From: Thiothrix nivea DSM 5205
GTDB lineage: Bacteria > Pseudomonadota > Gammaproteobacteria > Thiotrichales > Thiotrichaceae
Direction of reading: 5' to 3'
Assembly (NCBI RefSeq): GCF_000260135.1
Contig: NZ_JH651384.1
Coordinates: 1,367,693 to 1,431,692 of the forward strand
Length of the DNA: 64,000 nt
The position numbers were made by a program, and so were the translations under genes. How positions within the stretch are numbered: the first letter of the stretch is position 1; every line of letters starts with the position of its first letter. Positions 57,535-64,000 of the stretch are shown here, in pieces. The notes beneath the pieces were generated by a model. The model was not told where the DNA came from and ran no database searches. It was given only the letters and a program-made list of their open reading frames with translations.

Positions 57535-57660
57535 CCGAATATAACGGTGCATGAACAACAGATTAACTCCCCAAAGTGGGTATTGTCAGTATATCAGCAA
57601 TACAGAGTTTTGGGGCATGTGAAGCCACTATCATGGTATCTAGCAATGCATAAACATGAC

Positions 57661-57723
57661 TGTCGACAATATACCTCAAAGTGGATAGATTCAAAGTAAA
57701 TATTCCATAAAAATGTCGACAAT
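57661..57723. promoter_or_regulatory. Repeated TGTCGACAAT boxes upstream of nuoA
   Basis: The ten-base word TGTCGACAAT occurs at 57661-57670 and 57714-57723, 53 bases apart (about five helical turns). Its core TGTCGACA is a perfect palindrome. TCAAAGT follows the first box and precedes the second. This suggests sites for an unidentified dimeric regulator. Confidence 0.4.
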
Positions 57724-57757
57724 TATCATGCAAAACCATGTATCGCGTTAGACGCAC

Positions 57758-57798
57758 AAAAAAAAAGCCCGTTACTTTTGAGTAACGGGCTTTTTTTT
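57758..57798 (-). terminator. Terminator after tRNA-Leu (bidirectional)
   Basis: A ten-base perfect stem GCCCGTTACT / AGTAACGGGC (57767-57776, 57781-57790, loop TTTG) is flanked by A9 on one side and T8 on the other. It can end the secG-tRNA-Leu transcript on the minus strand and would also work on the plus strand. Confidence 0.92.
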
Positions 57799-57803
57799 GC
57801 GTA

Positions 57804-57888
57804 TGGTACCGACGACCGGACTCGAACCGGTACAGCTTTCGCCACTACCCCCTCAAGATAGCGTGTCTACCAATTCCACCACGTCGGC
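57804..57888 (-). tRNA. tRNA-Leu (GAG)
   Basis: An 85-base class II tRNA with encoded CCA. The acceptor stem is GCCGACG / CGTCGGT, the D arm has GGTGGAATTGGTAGACAC, and the anticodon arm CTATC-TTGAGGG-GGTAG gives anticodon GAG. A variable arm (GGCGAAAGCT region) and T arm ACCGG-TTCGAGT-CCGGT follow. Its place after secG matches leuU in E. coli. Confidence 0.95.
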
Positions 57889-57915
57889 AAAGCAGGCGGG
57901 CATATTACCCTAGTC

Positions 57916-58413
57916 TTACTTGTCTTGCACGGACTTTTCATCCGCCGCAGGCAGTTCCTTCGCTTCAGCACCAGCAACCGGTTTGTCTTCGGCTGTAGCC
58001 GCAGGCGGAACATCTGTCTTGACCTGTTCCGCATCTGGCGCGGGAGGCACATCAGAACCAGCCGCATCAGTGCCCGGTACTGGCGGAACATCACCGGCAG
58101 CTACGGGCGATTCCACCGCCTGCTGGGTTTTGGACTCCAGCTGCGCGGCAGAGTCCATGATGCTGCCATTTTCTATCGTCCGCCCGGAAGCCAGGAACGC
58201 CAGAGCAATGGAGTTCAGGAAGAAAACCGTCGCCAAAATCGCCGTGGTGCGGCTCAAGAAGTTAGCGGAACCCCGCGCCCCAAACACCGTACCCGAAGCG
58301 CCGCTACCAAATGCAGCCCCAGCATCCGCGCCTTTACCCTGCTGCATCAGCACCAATACGATGATACCGACAGACACAACGATCTGAACAATCAGTAAGA
58401 CATTATATAACAT
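57916..58413 (-). CDS. secG: Preprotein translocase subunit SecG
   Basis: SecG stimulates SecYEG-dependent export. The 165-residue protein has two helices (LLIVQIVVSVGIIVLVLMQQGKG interrupted at the loop; TAILATVFFLNSIALAFLA) joined by the conserved GSGASGTVFGARGSANFLSR loop. The C-terminal tail of about 90 residues is unusually long and Pro/Ala/Glu-rich, with DVPPxP repeated three times. It lies between tpiA and tRNA-Leu. Confidence 0.94.
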   Translation of the reverse strand: MLYNVLLIVQIVVSVGIIVLVLMQQGKGADAGAAFGSGASGTVFGARGSANFLSRTTAILATVFFLNSIALAFLASGRTIENGSIMDSAAQLESKTQQAVESPVAAGDVPPVPGTDAAGSDVPPAPDAEQVKTDVPPAATAEDKPVAGAEAKELPAADEKSVQDK

Positions 58414-58430
58414 AAAGTTTTTGCTTAACC

Positions 58431-59183
58431 TTAATTACCGGCTTGGCAAATGGCCAGAAATTCTTTCGCATCCAGGGATGCGCCACCAATCAGGCCACCG
58501 TCAATATCCGGCATTGCAAACAATTCAGCGGCATTCGCGCCCTTGACGCTACCGCCATATAAAATTTGTACTTTTTCCGCCACGTTTGCATTCAGCGCAG
58601 CCAGCTTACCACGGATGAAAGCGTGCACATCCTGCGCCTGCTGCGGGCTGGCTGTTTTGCCAGTTCCGATAGCCCAGACAGGTTCGTAGGCAATCACGCC
58701 ATCAACCAAGGCTTCCACCCCTTCCAAAGCGATCACAGCATCCAGCTGACGGGCAACTACCTGCTCGGTAATGCCACCTTCGCGTTCTTCCAGCGTCTCG
58801 CCCACGCACAGGATGGGTTTCAAGCCATGCTTGCGGGCAGCAGCAAACTTGCGGGCAGTATCTTCATCCTTTTCACCGTACAACGCACGGCGTTCGGAGT
58901 GGCCGACAATGGCGTATCCACAGCCAAATTCATTCAGCATCGGGCCGGAGACTTCGCCGGTAAATGCGCCGGAGTCCTGATCCGCAATGTCCTGGGAACC
59001 CAAGCCAACCTTGCTGCCAACCAGCAAACCCTGCGTCATCGGAATGTAAACATAGGGCGCGCATACGGCAACACCAACGTTATTCATACCATCCATACCA
59101 GCCAGAATCCCACCCACCAAGGCTTCGATACTTGCCTTGGAACCGTTCAGTTTCCAGTTACCTGCTACCAGTTTTTGACGCAT
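58431..59183 (-). CDS. tpiA: Triosephosphate isomerase
   Basis: TpiA interconverts dihydroxyacetone phosphate and glyceraldehyde-3-phosphate. The 250-residue TIM barrel has the catalytic Lys in AGNWKLNGS, His in YAIVGHSERRALYGE, and Glu in VIAYEPVWAIGTGKTA, plus the phosphate loop YGGSVKGANA. It lies 17 bases before secG and is probably cotranscribed with it. Confidence 0.97.
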   Translation of the reverse strand: MRQKLVAGNWKLNGSKASIEALVGGILAGMDGMNNVGVAVCAPYVYIPMTQGLLVGSKVGLGSQDIADQDSGAFTGEVSGPMLNEFGCGYAIVGHSERRALYGEKDEDTARKFAAARKHGLKPILCVGETLEEREGGITEQVVARQLDAVIALEGVEALVDGVIAYEPVWAIGTGKTASPQQAQDVHAFIRGKLAALNANVAEKVQILYGGSVKGANAAELFAMPDIDGGLIGGASLDAKEFLAICQAGN

Positions 59184-59260
59184 GATTTCACCTCTCCTTC
59201 AAAGCAAGGGCGAAAGAGTACCTGCATAAAGCGTGGAAATCAATCTTCATTCCGGGCAGG

Positions 59261-60595
59261 TCAGGCAGCGGCGCGGACAGCACTGGCGATTTCCTCTGCC
59301 AGCTGGGCTGTTTCCTGCCCGTCTTCACCTTCCACCATGACGCGGATCAGCGGCTCAGTGCCGGAAGCGCGCAACAACACCCGACCCCGGTTACCCAGTT
59401 GCTGCTCAACCTGACGTACTGCATCCTGAATACCCACTGACTCTTCCAGATTGATCTTTTGCCGGGTAGGCACATTAACCAGGGTTTGCGGGTATTTGGA
59501 CATAACCTTTTTCAGGTCACGCAGGGGCTTACCGGAAACATTCATGGCGCGCAGCACCTGCAAGGCGGCAATAATGCCATCCCCCGTCGTAATGAAATTG
59601 CGCACAATGATATGGCCGGACGATTCCCCCCCTAACTCACAGCCATGCTGGTTCATCAGCTCCAACACATAGCGGTCGCCAACATTGGCCCGATAGAACG
59701 GCACATCCAGCGCCTGAATGGATTTCTCCAACCCCAGATTACTCATCAGGGTTCCAACCACCCCGCCCTGCAATTTGCCTTCCGCGTGACGCTGATGGGT
59801 AATGATCGCCAGGATTTCATCGCCATCCACAAGCTGTCCACGATGGTCAACCATGATCAACCGGTCACCATCACCATCCAGGGCAATCCCGGCATCAGCT
59901 CGGTAGCGTGATACGGCCTCCTGCAAGCTATCCACATGGGTTGCACCACAGCTGTCGTTGATATTCAAACCATCAGGGTCATTGCCAATGGCAATCACTT
60001 CCGCACCCAGCTCACTGAATACATCCGGCGCTACGTGATAGGTGGCACCATTCGCGCAATCCACCACCAGGCGCAAGCCCTTGAGGGAAACGGCATTAGG
60101 CAGGGCACGTTTGCAGAATTCAATATAACGTCCGGCAGCGTCCTTGGCGCGTTCAACCTTGCCAAGCTCGTCGGATGAAACAGTCTTGAAATCTTTTTCC
60201 AGCCAGCTTTCGATTTCTTCCTCCACTGCATCCGGAAGTTTGGTGCCATCACCAGAGAAGAACTTGAGGCCGTTGTCATCGTAAGGGTTATGGGAGGCAC
60301 TAATAACAATACCAGCTGAAGCACGGAACGCGCGGGTGAGGTAGGCCACCGCTGGCGTTGGCATCGGCCCCAGCAAACGGATGTTGACACCTGCCGCCAC
60401 CAGCCCGGCTTGCAGGGCGGACTCCAGCATGTAACCGGAAATGCGCGTATCCTTGCCAATTAGCACCAGTGGATGCCCATTGGTAGCCAGCACTTTGCCA
60501 GCCGCCCAGCCCAGTTTCAGCACAAAGTCTGGCGTCATCGGATAACGGCCGATTTTGCCGCGGATACCATCCGTACCGAAATATTTCCTTCCCAT
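59261..60595 (-). CDS. glmM: Phosphoglucosamine mutase GlmM
   Basis: GlmM converts glucosamine-6-phosphate to glucosamine-1-phosphate for UDP-GlcNAc, peptidoglycan and LPS. The 444-residue protein starts [13 protein letters not shown], has the phosphoserine loop [15 protein letters not shown] (active Ser near 101), the Mg site [13 protein letters not shown] and the C-terminal phosphate loop [15 protein letters not shown]. It begins eight bases after the folP stop. Confidence 0.96.
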   Translation of the reverse strand: MGRKYFGTDGIRGKIGRYPMTPDFVLKLGWAAGKVLATNGHPLVLIGKDTRISGYMLESALQAGLVAAGVNIRLLGPMPTPAVAYLTRAFRASAGIVISASHNPYDDNGLKFFSGDGTKLPDAVEEEIESWLEKDFKTVSSDELGKVERAKDAAGRYIEFCKRALPNAVSLKGLRLVVDCANGATYHVAPDVFSELGAEVIAIGNDPDGLNINDSCGATHVDSLQEAVSRYRADAGIALDGDGDRLIMVDHRGQLVDGDEILAIITHQRHAEGKLQGGVVGTLMSNLGLEKSIQALDVPFYRANVGDRYVLELMNQHGCELGGESSGHIIVRNFITTGDGIIAALQVLRAMNVSGKPLRDLKKVMSKYPQTLVNVPTRQKINLEESVGIQDAVRQVEQQLGNRGRVLLRASGTEPLIRVMVEGEDGQETAQLAEEIASAVRAAA

Positions 60596-60603
60596 TTTTC
60601 CCG

Positions 60604-61431
60604 TCAACCTCGTTGTTGATTGCTTATGACAGCAGCCACCAGCTTGATGGCGTCGGCTGTCGCCAATACATCATGCACCCTAAGAATACTCGCGCCCTTC
60701 ATTGCCGCGATAACTGCTGCGGCTACGCTGCCATACAGCCGCCCATCTACCGGGCGATTACCCAGCAATGCACCGATCATGGATTTGCGTGAAATGCCCG
60801 CCAATATCGGCAAGCCAAGCGATGAAAACTCATCCAGCCTGCTTAACAGCGCCACATTGTGCTGCAAATTTTTGCCAAATCCAAACCCAGGGTCAAGTAT
60901 TAGCCTCTCCCGTGCAATCCCCACCTGCCCACAAGCCGCTATCCGCTCGACAAAAAAACGGCTGATGTCTTGCACAACATCATGATAGTGGGGAGATTGC
61001 TGCATGGTGCGTGGCTGCCCCTGCATGTGCATCAGGCAAACCGGAACCCGCAGACGGGAGCAAGCCTCCAGCGCCCCCGGCTCCTGCAAGGCACGTACAT
61101 CATTGACCATATCAGCACCAGCCCCAACTGCCGCCAACATCACTTCGGGTTTGCTAGTATCAACCGACACCACTACCTCAAAGCGCTCACGGATAGCGGC
61201 AATTACCGGCACAACCCGATCCAGTTCCGCCTGCACCGACACCGGCTGCGCACCGGGACGGGTGGATTCGCCGCCTACATCAATGATGTCAGCGCCGTCC
61301 ACCAGCATCTGCTCGACCTGCCGCAGAGCGGCCTCCCGCTGCTGGAACAAGCCGCCATCAGAAAATGAATCCGGGGTGACATTAAGGATGCCCATTACCT
61401 GGATGGAGGACTCAATCGTCTGCCACGCCAT
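60604..61431 (-). CDS. folP: Dihydropteroate synthase
   Basis: FolP joins para-aminobenzoate to dihydropterin pyrophosphate and is the sulfonamide target. The 275-residue TIM barrel has [50 protein letters not shown] and ILRVHDV. ATG 61431 (MAWQTIE) follows TAGG and is preferred to a TTG four codons earlier. It follows ftsH after a terminator hairpin, the usual gammaproteobacterial order. Confidence 0.95.
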   Translation of the reverse strand: MAWQTIESSIQVMGILNVTPDSFSDGGLFQQREAALRQVEQMLVDGADIIDVGGESTRPGAQPVSVQAELDRVVPVIAAIRERFEVVVSVDTSKPEVMLAAVGAGADMVNDVRALQEPGALEACSRLRVPVCLMHMQGQPRTMQQSPHYHDVVQDISRFFVERIAACGQVGIARERLILDPGFGFGKNLQHNVALLSRLDEFSSLGLPILAGISRKSMIGALLGNRPVDGRLYGSVAAAVIAAMKGASILRVHDVLATADAIKLVAAVISNQQRG

Positions 61432-61445
61432 CTTACCTACCAAAG

Positions 61446-61473
61446 AAAAAGGCGCGGATTCAACATCCGCGCC
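61446..61473 (-). terminator. Terminator between ftsH and folP
   Basis: A nine-base stem GGCGCGGAT / ATCCGCGCC (61451-61459, 61465-61473, loop TCAAC on the plus strand) is followed on the minus strand by TTTTTC. It ends or attenuates ftsH transcription about 20 bases past the stop codon. Confidence 0.85.
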
Positions 61474-61492
61474 TTGTGATTACCTGATTAGC

Positions 61493-63430
61493 TCAGTGGG
61501 AACTGGCCGCCCCACCGATGACATCATCGCCAGCACCCGCCTTCTTGCCATCATTCGGCTGAATGGAATGCGGCGTACCCTTACCACCGGAAGAATCATC
61601 ATCCTTCCAGTCAGCCGGTGGAGGCGGCTCTTCCCCTCGCATGATGGCATCAACTTGTGCACGATCAATGGTTTCATACTTGACCAACGCCTTTGCCATA
61701 GCGTGCAGAATATCGAGCTTCTCATTTAGAATCTGCTTCGCACGGCTGTAGTTACGGTCAATGACCTCACGAATTTCGCGATCGATCGCGTGAGCCGTCT
61801 CATCCGACATGTGCTTGTGCTGGGTAACGGAACGGCCAAGGAATACCTCGCCTTCATCTTCCGAATACGCCAACGGCCCCATGCTGTTTGACAAGCCCCA
61901 TTTGGTCACCATGTTGCGGGCAATACTGGTGGCACGCTCAATGTCATTGGAAGCACCCGTGGTGACACCCTCAAAACCATAGATCAGCTCTTCAGCGATA
62001 CGGCCACCGTACAGGCTGGAAATCTGGCTTTCCAGGCGCTGCTTGCTGGCACTGTAACGGTCTTCTTCCGGCAAGTACATGGTCACACCCAAGGCACGGC
62101 CACGTGGAATGATGCTGACCTTGTACACTGGATCGTGCTCAGGCACGCTCAGACCCACAATGGCATGACCCGCTTCGTGGTAAGCCGTCGCCAGCTTTTC
62201 ATCTTCCTTCATCACCATGGACTTGCGCTCAGCGCCCATCATGATTTTGTCCTTGGCCTTTTCAAACTCGGCCATGTCAACGGTACGCTTGTTGGCACGT
62301 GCCGCGAACAGGGCAGCTTCGTTGACCAAGTTAGCAAGGTCTGCACCAGAGAAACCGGGCGTGCCACGAGCAATCAGGGACGGCTTGACATCATCACCCA
62401 CGGGAACCTTGCGCATATGTACCTTGAGGATTTGCTCACGGCCACGCACATCCGGCAACGGCACCACGACCTGACGGTCAAAACGACCAGGGCGCAACAA
62501 AGCAGCATCCAGCACATCCGGGCGGTTGGTGGCAGCAATCACGATAATGCCTTCGCTACCTTCAAAACCATCCATTTCCACCAGCAACTGGTTGAGGGTT
62601 TGTTCACGCTCGTCATGACCACCGCCCAAACCAGCACCACGCTGGCGGCCTACCGCATCAATCTCGTCAATGAAAATAATGCAAGGTGCGTGTTTCTTGG
62701 CCTGATCGAACATGTCGCGCACGCGGGATGCACCCACACCAACGAACATTTCCACGAAATCGGAACCAGAGATACTGAAGAACGGTACTTTGGCCTCGCC
62801 CGCAATAGCTTTCGCCAGCAAGGTTTTACCGGTACCTGGGGAACCCACCATCAACACACCACGCGGAATCTTGCCACCCAGTTTCTGGAACTTGCCGGGG
62901 TCACGCAGGAACTCAACCAGCTCGGCCACTTCGTCTTTGGCCTCTTCACAGCCTGCCACGTCATTGAAGTTAACCTTGACCTGATCTTCAGTCATCATGC
63001 GGGCGCGGCTCTTACCAAACGACATGGCCCCACGGCCACCGCCACCGCCTTGCATCTGGCGCATGATGTAAATCCACAGCCCGATGATCAGCAGGAAAGG
63101 CACCCAGCTGATAATGATTTCCCACAGAATGGAACGCTCTTCCGGCGGAGCCGCCTGGAACTTGACGTTATATTTGACCAGATCATCAACCAGCTTGGGG
63201 TCATTGGGCGGGCTGTAGGTAACAAAACGGCTGTTGTTGTTATCCAGACCAATGATCTTTTGCCCCTTGATTTCCACTTCCTTGATGCTGCCATTGTGGA
63301 CATTGGTCAGGAAGTCAGAATAAGGGACTGACGATGCCTGTTGGGTAGGCACACTAAATTTGCTGAAAACTGCAATCAGGACGAATGCAATCACAGCCCA
63401 TATCAGCAAATTTTTGGTTAAATCGTTCAA
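61493..63430 (-). CDS. ftsH: ATP-dependent zinc metalloprotease FtsH
   Basis: FtsH is a hexameric inner-membrane AAA+ protease for misfolded membrane proteins, LpxC and sigma-32. The 645-residue protein has two N-terminal helices around a periplasmic loop, Walker A GSPGTGKT (196-203), [15 protein letters not shown], the [23 protein letters not shown] and the zinc site HEAGH (418-422). The C-terminal tail is Gly/Asp-rich. It follows rlmE on the same strand. Confidence 0.97.
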   Translation of the reverse strand: MNDLTKNLLIWAVIAFVLIAVFSKFSVPTQQASSVPYSDFLTNVHNGSIKEVEIKGQKIIGLDNNNSRFVTYSPPNDPKLVDDLVKYNVKFQAAPPEERSILWEIIISWVPFLLIIGLWIYIMRQMQGGGGGRGAMSFGKSRARMMTEDQVKVNFNDVAGCEEAKDEVAELVEFLRDPGKFQKLGGKIPRGVLMVGSPGTGKTLLAKAIAGEAKVPFFSISGSDFVEMFVGVGASRVRDMFDQAKKHAPCIIFIDEIDAVGRQRGAGLGGGHDEREQTLNQLLVEMDGFEGSEGIIVIAATNRPDVLDAALLRPGRFDRQVVVPLPDVRGREQILKVHMRKVPVGDDVKPSLIARGTPGFSGADLANLVNEAALFAARANKRTVDMAEFEKAKDKIMMGAERKSMVMKEDEKLATAYHEAGHAIVGLSVPEHDPVYKVSIIPRGRALGVTMYLPEEDRYSASKQRLESQISSLYGGRIAEELIYGFEGVTTGASNDIERATSIARNMVTKWGLSNSMGPLAYSEDEGEVFLGRSVTQHKHMSDETAHAIDREIREVIDRNYSRAKQILNEKLDILHAMAKALVKYETIDRAQVDAIMRGEEPPPPADWKDDDSSGGKGTPHSIQPNDGKKAGAGDDVIGGAASSH

Positions 63431-63487
63431 CTGATTTCTCCACTGTCAACTGGCGTTATCCATTATGTAACACCGATACCTGACATA

Positions 63488-64000
63488 TTACAACACAAAA
63501 CCCTGTGCTAACACATAAACCTCCCGGCTTCGCGGTCTTGAGGCCGCCGGTTTGCGCACTTTTACTGTCCGAAAACTGCTGCGGACATCCCGGAGAAATG
63601 CTTCCGAACCATCTCCCTGGAATAATTTCACCAAAAAGGCTCCATTTACCTTTAATACCTGCTTTGCCATATCCAGTGCAAGTTCACACAGATGAATGGC
63701 GCGCGGTTGGTCGACAGCATCCACCCCACTCATATTGGGGGCCATGTCGGAAATAACAAGGTCAGCCTTCTCTTCCCCCAATAAACCCAGGATTTCCGCC
63801 AGCACGGCATCTTCCCGGAAATCACCCAGCACGAATTCAACGAATGGCAACGGGTCTAGCGGCAGGATGTCACTTGCCACAATCCGGCCTTTTTGCCCCA
63901 CTACCTGGGTGGCGTACTGGCTCCAGCCGCCGGGCGCGGCACCGAGATCCACCACTTTCATACCCGGTTGCAGGATGCGGTCTTTTTCCTGGATTTCCTT
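63488..64000 (-). CDS. rlmE: 23S rRNA 2'-O-methyltransferase RlmE, N-terminus beyond window
   Basis: RlmE (FtsJ/RrmJ) methylates the 2'-O of U2552 in 23S rRNA. The frame is open to the window edge, so the first 35 or so residues are missing. Visible are [29 protein letters not shown] (SAM motif I, from about 63910 upstream), [19 protein letters not shown] with the catalytic Asp, and the catalytic Lys in [13 protein letters not shown] rlmE-ftsH pair is standard in gammaproteobacteria. Confidence 0.95.
   Translation of the reverse strand, partial: KEIQEKDRILQPGMKVVDLGAAPGGWSQYATQVVGQKGRIVASDILPLDPLPFVEFVLGDFREDAVLAEILGLLGEEKADLVISDMAPNMSGVDAVDQPRAIHLCELALDMAKQVLKVNGAFLVKLFQGDGSEAFLRDVRSSFRTVKVRKPAASRPRSREVYVLAQGFVL

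Larger units (their letters stand above)
57435..57803. promoter_or_regulatory. nuo operon upstream region
   Basis: This 369-base AT-rich spacer between nuoA and tRNA-Leu holds an FNR-like site, repeated TGTCGACAAT boxes and the tRNA-Leu/secG terminator. Related AAAGTGG and GACAATA words recur at about 57575-57590 and 57665-57683 in different orientations. It is the likely promoter and operator region of the nuo genes; no exact start site can be fixed by eye. Confidence 0.55.

Noticed and set aside
63510-63760. Plus-strand frame opposite rlmE
   Set aside because: It is antisense to catalytic motifs of rlmE and has no domain of its own.
1-64000. CRISPR arrays, insertion sequences, prophage
   Set aside because: No evenly spaced direct repeats with unique spacers, no transposase-like protein and no phage structural genes were seen.

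Overview
The window is a stretch of a gammaproteobacterial chromosome of moderate GC content. The gene content suggests a Thiothrix-like member of the Thiotrichales: a 14-gene Nuo complex I, the rlmE-ftsH-folP-glmM-secG-tRNA-Leu and tRNA-fMet-rimP-nusA-infB-rbfA-truB blocks, CmoA/CmoB, DsbC, and MtaD/MtnA methylthioadenosine salvage. The genus is inferred from gene content and was not tested against a database.

Left part (1-26.3 kb): a MoxR/DUF58/DUF4381 operon on the minus strand; bolA; a small variable zone (2.7-5.7 kb) with a nuclease-like orphan, an AT-rich membrane coiled-coil protein, a possible 46-residue membrane peptide and a vapB antitoxin beside a broken vapC; an Rrf2 regulator without cysteines divergent from nhaR; a SEL1-repeat secreted protein; moeB; a hemerythrin-like gene with a perfect FNR-type box; mscL; a SWIM/SNF2 helicase; a secreted protein with a possible lysozyme-inhibitor domain and a second FNR-type box; mutS, dsbC and xerD; an uncharacterised membrane protein; mtnA divergent from mtaD-ubiG and a lipoprotein; a 2OG-Fe dioxygenase; and cmoB.

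Middle (26.5-33.6 kb): an AT-richer block on the plus strand lies between cmoB and cmoA, which are neighbours in many gammaproteobacteria. It encodes a NarL-type response regulator, a histidine kinase with the layout of Bacillus ComP (one membrane helix, an extracytoplasmic PDZ-like domain, many more helices, then a kinase), and five exported proteins: two DUF1566 proteins, a probable seven-bladed propeller and two small cysteine-containing proteins. The upstream region and first codons of one small-protein gene are duplicated just downstream of the kinase gene. This is the best candidate here for an undescribed system.

Right part (33.6-64 kb): cmoA follows an SDR gene that lacks the usual catalytic Ser and Tyr. 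After a TPR membrane protein on the plus strand, the rest is a conserved minus-strand housekeeping block. Read in transcription order it is rlmE (cut by the window edge), ftsH, folP, glmM, tpiA, secG, tRNA-Leu(GAG), nuoA to nuoN, a DUF2818 gene, tRNA-fMet, rimP, nusA, infB, rbfA, truB. nuoG carries an apparent in-frame insertion of a GC-rich palindromic repeat that also occurs between genes elsewhere in the window. No CRISPR array, rRNA, prophage or intact insertion sequence was seen.
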